Shown piece by piece: positions 1 through 7,824 of a stretch of 18,870 bases of DNA. This DNA comes from Methylococcaceae bacterium UBA4132 (lineage in GTDB: Bacteria; Pseudomonadota; Gammaproteobacteria; Methylococcales; Methylomonadaceae). Position 1 is the stretch's first letter; each line of letters opens with the position of its first letter. The position numbers and the translations under genes were made by a program. The stretch spans positions 1 to 18,870 of the forward strand of contig DFWO01000041.1 of NCBI GenBank assembly GCA_002380945.1. The letters are read 5' to 3'. Under the pieces are notes generated by a model, which saw only the letters and a list, made by a program, of their open reading frames with translations, did no database searches and was not told the origin of the DNA.

Positions 1-1
1 A

Positions 2-46
2 GATATGAAACAAGATTGGAAACAAGTGTTTCCTTTTGAGAAATAA
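2..46 (+). CDS. Possible 3' end of an upstream gene (partial)
   Basis: Reading frame 2 is open from the left edge to a TAA at 44-46 and encodes a hydrophilic tail ending WKQVFPFEK. The composition looks like a normal protein C-terminus, and the next gene follows about 75 bases later on the same strand. Only 14 codons are visible, so no family can be named and the frame may be open by chance. Confidence 0.3.
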   Translation, partial: DMKQDWKQVFPFEK

Positions 47-122
47 CGTATTCTCGATAACAGTAGACAGTCACTACGAAATAAAAAATAATGAAGCGTT
101 CTTTTAACTTTAGGAGTAAATA

Positions 123-920
123 GTGAAAATAAATAAACAAATAATAAAACAGCATTCCGCTCATGCGGCACTGTTGTTATGTGTGGTGGGTGCGCTTTCT
201 GGGTGTTCTTCTCTTCAGACAGCAAGTAATGATGTGAAGGATATGGCGGTTGCACCTGCGCCTAATGCGGGTTTTATTCAAAATCCTGAACGAGACACTA
301 AAATAGCGTATTTACCATTTCAAAGAGCTTGGGTTGATCCTAGCTTCAACAAAGATAATTACACACAAATAGTTATTGCTCCTGTCAACACACAATACAT
401 GCTGAAAATGGATTGGCTGCATGATATGAGTTCGGCTAGTTGGATGGGTAATGTACAAAAAGATATTGCAGAACTTGCGCAATATTTCCATGATGAAGTG
501 GTCAAGCAGTTCAATATAGACCCCAATCATCGCTTTCAAGTCATTGATTCTCCCCCACGCAATAAACGAGGCGTTTTACGTTTAGAACTCGCCTTAGTTG
601 AAGTAGATCCATCAATGCCTGTATTGCACGCACTGAGTTGGGCAGGTCCTCCAGGAACTGGTACTGCGGCGGGTATGGTCAATCAACGAAGAGCCGCATT
701 TGAAGGTCGTCTGCGTGATCTAAAAACCAACAAAATAGTGGCAACCTTTGCTGATCGTAATATGCAGGACATAGGTCCTCTCGATTTGACTCGTCTAACG
801 TGGTACGGTCCTGCTAAAGGTATCATGGATATGTGGGCGAAGCAGTTTGTAGAAATCGCTAATCGCAAACCAGGTGAAGTAATATCTGATCCTACAGCGT
901 TTACGTTAAGACCGTTTTAA
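123..920 (+). CDS. Outer-membrane lipoprotein, DUF3313-like
   Basis: A 265-residue predicted lipoprotein. The N-terminus has a basic n-region (KINKQIIK), a hydrophobic core at residues 13-26 and a lipobox LSGC with the acylated Cys at position 28. Ser-Ser follows the Cys, so outer-membrane sorting is likely. The body has a pattern I associate with DUF3313 lipoproteins: an FxxxPERD-like stretch, a YTQIVIAPVNTQ strand, a helix leading to an FQVIDSPP strand, and a C-terminal helix (WAKQFVEIANR). The function of that family is unknown. The start is GTG at 123, supported by TAGGAG at 111-116 with 6 bases of spacing; no better in-frame ATG precedes the signal peptide. A hairpin lies just after the stop, so the gene is probably monocistronic. 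The family assignment is from memory of the pattern and is moderate; the lipoprotein call is strong. Confidence 0.8.
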   Translation: MKINKQIIKQHSAHAALLLCVVGALSGCSSLQTASNDVKDMAVAPAPNAGFIQNPERDTKIAYLPFQRAWVDPSFNKDNYTQIVIAPVNTQYMLKMDWLHDMSSASWMGNVQKDIAELAQYFHDEVVKQFNIDPNHRFQVIDSPPRNKRGVLRLELALVEVDPSMPVLHALSWAGPPGTGTAAGMVNQRRAAFEGRLRDLKTNKIVATFADRNMQDIGPLDLTRLTWYGPAKGIMDMWAKQFVEIANRKPGEVISDPTAFTLRPF

Positions 921-930
921 TTTTTCAATT

Positions 931-956
931 GGAGTATAAACCCAAGTTTATACTCC
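931..956 (+). terminator. Hairpin after the DUF3313-like gene
   Basis: Perfect 11-bp arms GGAGTATAAAC (931-941) and GTTTATACTCC (946-956) enclose a CCAA loop, ten bases after the stop codon. No T-run follows, so it is either a weak or Rho-assisted terminator or a 3'-end stabilising hairpin. A second, smaller hairpin (CCGCAT 1002-1007 / ATGCGG 1014-1019) lies further on in this 137-base gap. Confidence 0.5.
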
Positions 957-1057
957 TCTACCCCGTATGGCGTGAAACGAAATAAGGGAGTATGAACGCC
1001 ACCGCATTGCTTTATGCGGATTTACTGTAACAATCAAATCAAAAAGAGCGGAGATGT

Positions 1058-1405
1058 TTGAAAATTTTATTAATAGTGGTGTGTATGTTGTTTACTTCAA
1101 GCGTTTATGCTGGTTGTGTAACAACCTCACGCGGCAAGACTGTTTGCGATAAGACTGGCTCAACAGCGGTTATTGCTCCTAGTTCAACAGCTGTAGTTGT
1201 TAATCCCAACACAGCTACTGCCGTAGGTTACAATGCTAGAACAGGTAATGCCGCTGTAACGCAAACCAACCCGAATGGTGTAGCACACACTCAAACCAGT
1301 CGCGGCGGGGAAGCGTACACTAAAAATGGCAAGGGGGTTGTTCAAGGTCCAGGTGGTACGACTTGTGCAAAAACTGCGCGTAACCAAGGCTGTGTCGGTA
1401 GGTAG
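1058..1405 (+). CDS. Small secreted Thr/Ala/Asn-rich protein with four cysteines
   Basis: A 115-residue exported protein of unknown function. The signal peptide spans residues 1-18 and probably ends SVYA|GC. A YAGC lipobox is conceivable but Tyr at -3 is atypical. The mature protein carries two cysteines near the N-terminus (C20, C30) and two near the C-terminus (C103, C112), a spacing that suggests one or two disulfides clamping a repetitive middle. The middle is rich in Thr, Ala, Asn and Gly, with beta-strand-like segments (TAVVV, YNARTGNAAVTQTN, TQTSRGGEAYTKNGKG). The start is TTG at 1058, because the only nearby ATG (1054) is in another frame; GGAG at 1050-1053 gives short but usable spacing. 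A strong terminator follows at 1459. I recognise this as the type of small, repetitive periplasmic protein seen in several proteobacteria, but no role is known to me. Confidence 0.75.
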   Translation: MKILLIVVCMLFTSSVYAGCVTTSRGKTVCDKTGSTAVIAPSSTAVVVNPNTATAVGYNARTGNAAVTQTNPNGVAHTQTSRGGEAYTKNGKGVVQGPGGTTCAKTARNQGCVGR

Positions 1406-1458
1406 CGGCTGAGTTCGTCGCTTAGGCTTCAAGCTGCGCGCAAGAATAAAGCAGTAAC

Positions 1459-1492
1459 ATGGGCAACGATAAAATCGTTGCCCATATTTTTT
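1459..1492 (+). terminator. Rho-independent terminator
   Basis: Arms ATGGGCAACGAT (1459-1470) and ATCGTTGCCCAT (1474-1485) pair perfectly over 12 bp around an AAA loop and are followed by ATTTTTT. This is a textbook intrinsic terminator ending the transcript of the small secreted protein. It also argues against the TTG at 1491, inside the T-run, being the start of the next gene. Confidence 0.88.
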
Positions 1493-1517
1493 GTTAAAAA
1501 CCTTGGTTGGAACTATA

Positions 1518-2522
1518 TTGAAATTTATCAAGTGGTTATTACTGGGATTGCTATTAATAGCGACAACTATTTGGGCTGTGTTGGCTATTTATTTCGGTGA
1601 TTCTCATACCAGCAATGTGCAGACGGCGATAGCGGCGGCGATTGGTTTGTTTGGCTTTGTAACGTTGCTCGGCTTAGGTCTTACTCAGTGGCGCAAGCGT
1701 TTTTTAGTCACTTATAGTATTGTATTTACGTTGATTGTCAGTGGATGGTGGTTTGCTGTTCAGCCGTCTAATACACGGCAATGGCAAGCCGATCTTGCCG
1801 TATTGCCCTATGCAACTGTCGAAGGTGATTTTGTCACCGTGCATAATATTCGCAATGTCGATTACCGCAGTGAATTCGACTATACCCCCGCTTATTACGA
1901 TAAAACCTTCGATTTAAACGCGCTAAAGAGCGTTGATTTATTTGCGGTCTATTGGATGGGACCTGCTATTGCCCATACCATCATCAGTTTTAATTTCGGC
2001 GATAAGGATTATCTGGCTGTTTCCATAGAAGCCCGCAAGGAATTGGGCGAGGGCTATTCGACGATTAAGGGATTTTTTCGCCAGTACGAGCTGACTTATA
2101 TTGTCGCGGATGAACGGGATGTGATTCGGTTGCGTACTAATTACCGTAACGACCCGATTGAAGATGTTTATCTTTATCGACTGCATCCATCTAAAGAAAA
2201 TGTACGCCGTTTATTTCTTGAGTACATAAGAAAAATCAATAAATTACATAAAAAACCAGCGTTTTATAATACTTTGCTGGACAACTGTACCACGGCTATT
2301 TGGTTTAATACGCGCGTGAATCCAACACATTTGCCGTTCTCTTGGAAAATTTTATTGAGCGGTTATCTGCCTGAATACATTTATGAATCTGGTGGATTGA
2401 ATACTAAAATCCCTTTTGAACAACTACAGCAACAAGCTCATATTAATGCAGTGGCTAAAACGCTTGATAAATCCCCCGATTTTTCACAGGACATTCGATC
2501 AGGGCTTGATAAGCCACAATGA
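1518..2522 (+). CDS. DUF4105 (Lnb N-terminal-like) membrane-anchored periplasmic protein
   Basis: A 334-residue protein. Three hydrophobic segments come first (residues about 6-26, 35-55 and 62-81), followed by a soluble periplasmic domain. That domain has the hallmarks of DUF4105 (Lnb N-terminal periplasmic domain): YWMGPAIAHTIISFNF with His153, then SIEARKELGEGYS, a GFFRQYELTYIVADERDVI stretch, the VYLYRL strand, and a FYNTLLDNCTT motif with Cys257. The conserved His and Cys suggest a papain-like or transpeptidase-like active site, but no enzymatic activity is established. The TTG at 1518 is preferred: it gives a compact first membrane helix (MKFIKWLLLG) and GGAA lies 5 bases upstream at 1509-1512. 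An in-frame TTG at 1491 would sit in the preceding terminator. The stop overlaps the ATG at 2519, so this gene and the next form one transcription unit. Confidence 0.85.
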   Translation: MKFIKWLLLGLLLIATTIWAVLAIYFGDSHTSNVQTAIAAAIGLFGFVTLLGLGLTQWRKRFLVTYSIVFTLIVSGWWFAVQPSNTRQWQADLAVLPYATVEGDFVTVHNIRNVDYRSEFDYTPAYYDKTFDLNALKSVDLFAVYWMGPAIAHTIISFNFGDKDYLAVSIEARKELGEGYSTIKGFFRQYELTYIVADERDVIRLRTNYRNDPIEDVYLYRLHPSKENVRRLFLEYIRKINKLHKKPAFYNTLLDNCTTAIWFNTRVNPTHLPFSWKILLSGYLPEYIYESGGLNTKIPFEQLQQQAHINAVAKTLDKSPDFSQDIRSGLDKPQ

Positions 2523-2548
2523 CAATATACACAACACATGAAAAAACT

Positions 2549-3838
2549 ATGAATAAACGTACTTGTAAAACCCGATGGCTATTGTCATCGCTTTCAATCG
2601 TCGTGCTTTTATCAGGTTGCGGAAGTATTGGTAAAGGCGTAGCTGAAGCTATTTTGGAAAAAGCTGAAACTGAAGATACGCGAGTCTGTCAGGTGTGGGG
2701 TAAACCTTTTAATGGGGTTGCAAGCTATTTGGCTAACAAACAACAAAACACCAAAATATTGTTTGTGCATGGGGTAGGGGATCATGAACCTGGATACACC
2801 TCGCACTTTCTGGAGAAATTAGCCAAGGAATTGAATTTAAATGTACGCTCAGCAGAACAAAAAAATATTCAACTGCATACGCCTTTATTGCCCAACCAGA
2901 ATCTCGGTGTGTTGCGCGTAACTCGTTTACTCAATGAACAAACTGGCAAAGAACTGACTTTTTATGAGCTGACTTGGTCAGAAATCACCCGCGAACAAAA
3001 AAAATTACTGGCATTTGATACTTCGGGTGATTACGACTTCCGCCGCGCCAAAATTAATGGTTTGTTGAAGAAATTTAGCAATGATACAGGACCTGATCCT
3101 GTCATTTATTTAGGAGAAAGCAGGGTTCCTATTCTGGCAGCGTTCGGACAGTCATTCTGTTGGATGGCGACTAGCAGTTTTGCCGATCTTCCCAGCAATG
3201 GTAAACATGAATGCACCAATCTGGATGATACTCACGCGGACGATATTACTAGGGACAACTATATATTTATATCTCATAGTTTGGGGAGTCGTATTACCAT
3301 TGATGGACTACAGCGTCTTGCTGGAATGTTGGTAAATCCTGAAAAATATGTTGCAGGGAACAAAAAAATGGTTGTTGCTCAAAAAACCCTTGAGGCATTG
3401 AGAAATAAGCGTATTCCCATTTTCATGCTCTCTAATCAGCTCCCGATCCTGCAATTGGGCAGAGAACTTCCCGAAGTAGCGGGACAGGACGACCGTTATT
3501 GTGAACCCAATGGAGCTGATTATAAAAACCGTATGGTCAGTGAAACGGATATTATTGCTTTCAGTGATCCGAATGACTTATTAAGTTATGGCATACCCCA
3601 TGAGTTTGCGGACAAATATATTGACTCCAGACTGTGTGCCAAGATTACCAATGTTAATATTAATGTCGCTAAGGTGATGGATGCGTTTGGTATCGCTGAT
3701 TTAGCTAATCCAATGCAAGCCCATGTTGGCTACGATACCGATGATCGTGTAGTTGCTATGATTGCCAAAGGTATCGGTCATGCGGGTGTCGCAGCATTGG
3801 TTAAACAACGCTGTGAATTTACTAAAGAAGTGAAGTAA
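2549..3838 (+). CDS. Lipoprotein with alpha/beta-hydrolase fold (putative esterase/lipase)
   Basis: A 429-residue predicted lipoprotein hydrolase. From the ATG at 2549 the signal peptide is compact (MNKRTCKTRW, then a hydrophobic core) and ends in the lipobox LLSGC with Cys24. An ATG at 2519 overlaps the DUF4105 stop as ATGA and would add ten polar residues; it is possible if translation is coupled. The hydrolase signature is clear: strand plus oxyanion loop LFVHGVGDHEPG (His74), a nucleophile elbow SHSLGS with Ser244, and a late acid/His pair in YDTDDRV (Asp396/398/399) and GIGHAG (His411). Substrate cannot be predicted; the lipid anchor and periplasmic partner suggest it acts on an envelope ester. 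A long insertion separates the HGVGDH strand from the serine, so it is diverged from simple esterases. Confidence 0.8.
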   Translation: MNKRTCKTRWLLSSLSIVVLLSGCGSIGKGVAEAILEKAETEDTRVCQVWGKPFNGVASYLANKQQNTKILFVHGVGDHEPGYTSHFLEKLAKELNLNVRSAEQKNIQLHTPLLPNQNLGVLRVTRLLNEQTGKELTFYELTWSEITREQKKLLAFDTSGDYDFRRAKINGLLKKFSNDTGPDPVIYLGESRVPILAAFGQSFCWMATSSFADLPSNGKHECTNLDDTHADDITRDNYIFISHSLGSRITIDGLQRLAGMLVNPEKYVAGNKKMVVAQKTLEALRNKRIPIFMLSNQLPILQLGRELPEVAGQDDRYCEPNGADYKNRMVSETDIIAFSDPNDLLSYGIPHEFADKYIDSRLCAKITNVNINVAKVMDAFGIADLANPMQAHVGYDTDDRVVAMIAKGIGHAGVAALVKQRCEFTKEVK

Positions 3839-3855
3839 ATACTCGCTTAACTATC

Positions 3856-3888
3856 GTGTAGAGACCTTGCACCGTAACGTCTCTACAC
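3856..3888. repeat. Palindromic intergenic repeat (GTGTAGAGAC family)
   Basis: GTGTAGAGAC (3856-3865) and GTCTCTACAC (3879-3888) form a perfect 10-bp inverted repeat. Pairing can extend inward imperfectly through CTTGC/GTAAC. It lies 18 bases past the hydrolase stop and has no T-run. The shape and the GTAGAGAC-TTGC core resemble interspersed palindromes I have seen in many AT-leaning bacterial genomes, so it is called a repeat rather than a simple terminator. It may still terminate or stabilise the upstream mRNA. Confidence 0.6.
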
Positions 3889-3954
3889 ACTGCACTACTA
3901 TTTATCCAGTTTCATTGAGATGTGTCACTGTCTACAGTTAATGTAATATCACTG

Positions 3955-3983
3955 CTCATTCCCAAATTTTACTTGGAAATGAG
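3955..3983. promoter_or_regulatory. Inverted repeat upstream of the octaheme cytochrome gene
   Basis: CTCATTCCCAA (3955-3965) and TTGGAAATGAG (3973-3983) form 11-bp arms with one mismatch around a 7-base loop, 31 bases before the ATG at 4015. It could be a regulator binding site or a leader hairpin. A weak promoter-like pair (TTGGAA 3973-3978, CAAAAT 3996-4001, 17-bp spacing) overlaps it. No known operator consensus is recognised. Confidence 0.35.
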
Positions 3984-4014
3984 TCCATAACCTTTCAAAA
4001 TAAGATTCTCAAAA

Positions 4015-6459
4015 ATGACTCGTCACAAAACGCCCAAACAGTCTACGCCTAAACCCCATTCAGATGCACCGATGAAGACGCAGTCGTTCATGAAACGCTG
4101 GTCTTTTCTGTTTGTGGCTGTCTGCTTGTCGGTGGCGGTTATGGTGGGAATTTACTTTTTTTTACCGATATTAAACAGCCCACAGTCTCAAGCTACCAAT
4201 ACGCTTGATGTCAGTGTAAAAAAACCATTGTCCGAATCTGCTGTAACGCCACCACCCACAGCGGCAAGTTATGTTGGTGCGGCAAGTTGCAAACAATGTC
4301 ATCAAACTGAGTTTGACGCATGGCAAGGTTCGCACCACCAATTGGCCATGCAGGAAGCCAATGAACAAACTGTGCTGGGTGACTTTAATGATGCTAAATT
4401 TAACTATCACGGTATTGAATCAACATTTTTTAAGCGCGATGGCAAATTCATGGTACGCACCGATGGCGAGGATGGAAAATTAACCGATTACCCGATTGCC
4501 TACACCTTTGGCGTTACGCCATTGCAACAGTATTTGATTGAGTTTAAGGGCGGGCGTTATCAAGCTCTCAGTATTGCGTGGGATAGTCGTCCAAAAGCCG
4601 ACGGAGGACAGAAGTGGTTTCATCTGTATCCCAATGAAAAAGTGGATCACAACGATCAATTACACTGGACGAAACGTTATCAAAACTGGAATATGGAATG
4701 CGCTGAATGCCATTCTACGCATTTACAAAAAGGCTATGATGCCGCAACTGATAGTTATAAAACTACCTTTAATGAAATCAATGTCGCCTGTGAATCGTGT
4801 CACGGTGCGGCATCAAAACATCTCGAATGGGCGAAACACGCGCAGCCGCTGTATTCGGATGATAAAGGCTTCGCAACCAAACTACAAAGTCATTGGCAAG
4901 AGGCGTGGACGTTTGCTGATAATGCCGATATTGCCCACCGTGACCAACCCGCTAAAGACGAGCTGATGAATACTTGCTGGGCGTGTCATTCGCGCCGCTT
5001 GGCATTAGTTGATGGTAGTGCGCCCAGTTTGCCGCTGGAAGATACACATCGTCCCTCATTGCTGACGCAACCGACCTATCATGCCGACGGTCAACAGCGT
5101 GATGAAGATTACACCTGGGGTTCATTTCGGCAGAGCAAAATGTTTCAGCAAGGCGTGACTTGTATGGATTGTCATGAGCCACATTCGCTTAAACTTCGCG
5201 CTGAAGGTAATGCACTGTGTACGCGTTGCCATAATGCTGAAAAGTTTGATACTGAAAAACATCATTTTCACAAACCTGATTCAAAAGGCGCGGTATGTAT
5301 GGATTGCCACGCACCTGAACAGAATTATATGGTTAATGACGGACGACACGATCACAGTTTTCGGTTGCCCAGACCTGATTTATCGCTCTCGCTAGGCAGT
5401 CCAAATGCCTGTACTCAATGTCATCAAAAGCAAAAGCCTGAATGGGCAGCTAAGACACTGGGTAAATGGTACGGCAAGAACTGGCGTGAGCGTCCGCATT
5501 ACGGCACAACCTTACACGCGGGTGTAACCGAGGGTATAAAAGCGTTGCCGTCATTGCTTGAACTTGCGCAGGATTCAGCCAGCCCTGCCATTGTACGCGC
5601 CACCGCCATCACGCTGATTAAGCCGATGATGAGTCCAGAACTACTCACCTTTGCACGCGAGCAGTTAAAGGATGCTGATCCGTCGGTGCGGATTGCAGGG
5701 CTGGGTCTGATTGAATCGGTTGATCCCATCAACCGTAGTTTATCTGCCTCGCCACTACTGAGCGACCCTATTCGCGGAGTACGCATTGAAGCCGCTCGCG
5801 TTCTTGCCGATATACCCGACAGTCAATTATCAGCAAACAGAATTGAGAGTCGCAATAAAGCGATGCAAGAATATATCGACGCTATGAAGATCAATGCCGA
5901 CTGGCCAGCGGAGAACAGTAATTTGGGTAATCTGTATCTGCGTCAAGGCAATATAGAAGAGGCGATTACTGCCTATCAACGCGCTCTTACTTTAGACCCG
6001 CATTTTGTTGGCGCGTACATCAATCTCGCCGATGCGTACCGTCAACAACAGCGTGATGATGAAGGTGAACAACAGTTACGCAAAGGCTTGGCTTTAGTTC
6101 CTGATGCAGCAGATTTACATCACGCGCTGGGTTTACTTTTGGTCCGTAAGGGCGACAAAGCGGAGGCGTTACAGGAATTAGCCAAGGCAAGCAAACTCGC
6201 ACCGAATGATGCGCATTATGCCTATGTTTATGGTATCGCTCTCAATTCTCTGGATAAACAGCGCGAGGCATTGGCAGTATTAAAAGCCGCTGATAAGCGG
6301 CAACCGCATAATCTGCAAATACTCAGCGCGTTGATTTCTATGCACCGCGAGGCTGGGGATAATAAAACCGCGCTGATTTACGCACGAAAAGCCGCCGAAG
6401 CGTTGCCCAACAATAAAGAAATAGAGCAGTTAATTACGGAATTGGAAGGTGTAAAATGA
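4015..6459 (+). CDS. Membrane-anchored octaheme c-type cytochrome with HEAT and TPR repeats
   Basis: An 814-residue fusion protein. A basic, Pro/Thr-rich N-terminus precedes a single membrane segment (about residues 30-53), read as an uncleaved signal anchor that puts the rest in the periplasm. Eight CxxCH haem-binding motifs begin at residues 92, 229, 259, 321, 383, 402, 428 and 466 (CKQCH, CAECH, CESCH, CWACH, CMDCH, CTRCH, CMDCH, CTQCH). The layout resembles the cytochrome c554 / doubled-CxxCH superfamily. Residues about 510-620 form short alpha-helical HEAT-like units (AIVRATAITLI, PSVRIAGLGLI, GVRIEAARVLA). Residues about 634-814 are around five TPRs (NLGNLYLRQGNIEEAITAYQ and similar). 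The haem part should carry electrons; the repeats should bind a partner. I cannot name a substrate. An internal ATG at 4072 is an alternative start, since the ribosome site at 4015 is weak. The stop overlaps the marC start as ATGA. Confidence 0.9.
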   Translation: MTRHKTPKQSTPKPHSDAPMKTQSFMKRWSFLFVAVCLSVAVMVGIYFFLPILNSPQSQATNTLDVSVKKPLSESAVTPPPTAASYVGAASCKQCHQTEFDAWQGSHHQLAMQEANEQTVLGDFNDAKFNYHGIESTFFKRDGKFMVRTDGEDGKLTDYPIAYTFGVTPLQQYLIEFKGGRYQALSIAWDSRPKADGGQKWFHLYPNEKVDHNDQLHWTKRYQNWNMECAECHSTHLQKGYDAATDSYKTTFNEINVACESCHGAASKHLEWAKHAQPLYSDDKGFATKLQSHWQEAWTFADNADIAHRDQPAKDELMNTCWACHSRRLALVDGSAPSLPLEDTHRPSLLTQPTYHADGQQRDEDYTWGSFRQSKMFQQGVTCMDCHEPHSLKLRAEGNALCTRCHNAEKFDTEKHHFHKPDSKGAVCMDCHAPEQNYMVNDGRHDHSFRLPRPDLSLSLGSPNACTQCHQKQKPEWAAKTLGKWYGKNWRERPHYGTTLHAGVTEGIKALPSLLELAQDSASPAIVRATAITLIKPMMSPELLTFAREQLKDADPSVRIAGLGLIESVDPINRSLSASPLLSDPIRGVRIEAARVLADIPDSQLSANRIESRNKAMQEYIDAMKINADWPAENSNLGNLYLRQGNIEEAITAYQRALTLDPHFVGAYINLADAYRQQQRDDEGEQQLRKGLALVPDAADLHHALGLLLVRKGDKAEALQELAKASKLAPNDAHYAYVYGIALNSLDKQREALAVLKAADKRQPHNLQILSALISMHREAGDNKTALIYARKAAEALPNNKEIEQLITELEGVK

Positions 6460-7115
6460 CCAGTTTATTGATAGCGGCAAAAATTATTCCTATGATTTTT
6501 GCCGCGCTGTTCCCTGTGGTTAATCCAATTGGAACTGCTCTTATTCTTTACGGCATGACCAGAGGCGTTGACAATCAAACGTGGAAATCAATGTCGAGAA
6601 AAATTGCCTTGTATGCGTTTCTTTTATTGTCGTTTTTCTTTTTTTTCGGCAGTTATATTCTCAAATTGTTTGGCATTTCTATTCCCGTTGTGCAGTTCTC
6701 AGGCGGTATAGTCTTGGCTTTGATGGGCTGGGAATTGTTAAACCAAAAGGAAGGCAGTAAATCTGAAACAGAAGATAGCTTGCAAAATGTACATCTCTCC
6801 GTCGAAACCAAGGCTTTTTATCCTTATACCTTTCCATTGACCATAGGACCTGGCGGTTTAGCTGTGGTGTTGACGTTTAGTGCGCATTTGGATCGAGAAT
6901 CCAGACTCCTTGTCACACTGGAACAAGGTGCAGCAATTATTGGTATCTTCTTGATGTTTATAGTTGTTTCCTTTTGTTACCGCCATCTTAAATACATGAC
7001 CAATAAATTTTCAGCGTCTGGCGCGTTAGCCATCTCAAAAATTCTCGCTTTTTTTGTGTTGTGTATTGGTGTTGAGATTGCCTGGGCAGGCTTTAAGGCA
7101 CTTAGTCAACAATAA
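6456..7115 (+). CDS. MarC-family (UPF0056) inner-membrane protein
   Basis: A 219-residue polytopic membrane protein of the MarC family. Its diagnostic stretches are FPVVNPIGTALIL in the first segment, LFGISIPVVQFSGGIVLALMGW in the middle, and FYPYTFPLTIGPGGLAVVL after the central loop. About six hydrophobic segments are visible and the length is normal. MarC proteins were once linked to multiple antibiotic resistance, a link later withdrawn; the true substrate is unknown. The ATG at 6456 overlaps the cytochrome TGA, and AAGG at 6446-6449 is a good ribosome site, so translation is probably coupled to the cytochrome. The 3' end overlaps the convergent bpt gene by 14 bases, leaving no room for a conventional terminator. 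Confidence 0.9.
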   Translation: MTSLLIAAKIIPMIFAALFPVVNPIGTALILYGMTRGVDNQTWKSMSRKIALYAFLLLSFFFFFGSYILKLFGISIPVVQFSGGIVLALMGWELLNQKEGSKSETEDSLQNVHLSVETKAFYPYTFPLTIGPGGLAVVLTFSAHLDRESRLLVTLEQGAAIIGIFLMFIVVSFCYRHLKYMTNKFSASGALAISKILAFFVLCIGVEIAWAGFKALSQQ

Positions 7116-7824
7116 GGCTGGATGTTTCTGACAACTCCGACCATTGCTTATCACGCAGTATTTGCAATGGTCGATAATTGCTTTTATACGCCATCTTTTG
7201 ACAGGCTTTAATCCAAAAGCCGAGATATAAAAAATCTTTATGTTGTAATTTAGCGTGTTCAATCTGCCATAACACCGCATACACGCCCAAGCTGTAGCCA
7301 GAAAACTTAGGATCAAAGAAAGTGTAAACGGCTGATAAAGCGTTATCCAGTTGATCGACTACAGCAACACCTGCTAACTCGTTATCAATTGAAAATTCGA
7401 TAAACACTGTGTCACACCAAAAACTGCTAAGAAAATTAATATAATCTTCAGGGCTGGACTCTGCCATATTGCCCCCCGTATGGCGCGTTTGTTGATAACG
7501 TAAATACAGATCGTAATGGGCTTGTTCAAAAACAGCAGGTTTAATGACGGCTTTAGTATGGCTATTTTTACGCCAACAACGCTGTTGGCTACGGTCAGGT
7601 TTAAATTGCTGCACGGCTATTCTGGCAGGAATACACGCTGTGCAGTGTGGGCAATGTGGCACATACACATCATCACCACTACGGCGAAAACCTTGTTCAA
7701 TGAGCTGGGCATAAATTGATGTGCTTAGTGGATAGTCGGGATGAACAAATACCGATTGACTTTGTTGGGTATCAAGATAACTGCAAGGATGGGCTTGTGT
7801 TAAAACCAACGGAATGGAAATCAT
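7102..7824 (-). CDS. bpt: Aspartate/glutamate leucyltransferase (Bpt)
   Basis: A 240-residue member of the bacterial protein transferase family (related to eukaryotic Ate1). It attaches Leu from Leu-tRNA to N-terminal Asp or Glu, making substrates for ClpS/ClpAP. Visible hallmarks are the HPCSYL segment near the N-terminus, the cysteine cluster CPHCTAC, the GFRRSG motif, an SSPEDYINFL helix and the C-terminal FLYLGFWIKACQKMAYKSNY block. The ATG whose first base is 7824 is preferred: it overlaps the aat stop as ATGA and puts MISIPLVLTQ at the N-terminus. An in-frame ATG at 7836 would add four residues but has no ribosome site. It is the last gene of trxB-aat-bpt and meets marC tail to tail. 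Confidence 0.93.
   Translation of the reverse strand: MISIPLVLTQAHPCSYLDTQQSQSVFVHPDYPLSTSIYAQLIEQGFRRSGDDVYVPHCPHCTACIPARIAVQQFKPDRSQQRCWRKNSHTKAVIKPAVFEQAHYDLYLRYQQTRHTGGNMAESSPEDYINFLSSFWCDTVFIEFSIDNELAGVAVVDQLDNALSAVYTFFDPKFSGYSLGVYAVLWQIEHAKLQHKDFLYLGFWIKACQKMAYKSNYRPLQILRDKQWSELSETSSLIVD

Noticed and set aside
1491..1517. A TTG start at 1491 for the DUF4105 gene
   Set aside because: It lies in the T-run of the preceding terminator; the TTG at 1518 has a ribosome site and gives a cleaner membrane helix.
1184..1531. A 115-codon open frame on the minus strand opposite the small secreted gene
   Set aside because: It runs across the strong terminator at 1459-1492 and shows no signal or domain; the plus-strand gene has a signal peptide.
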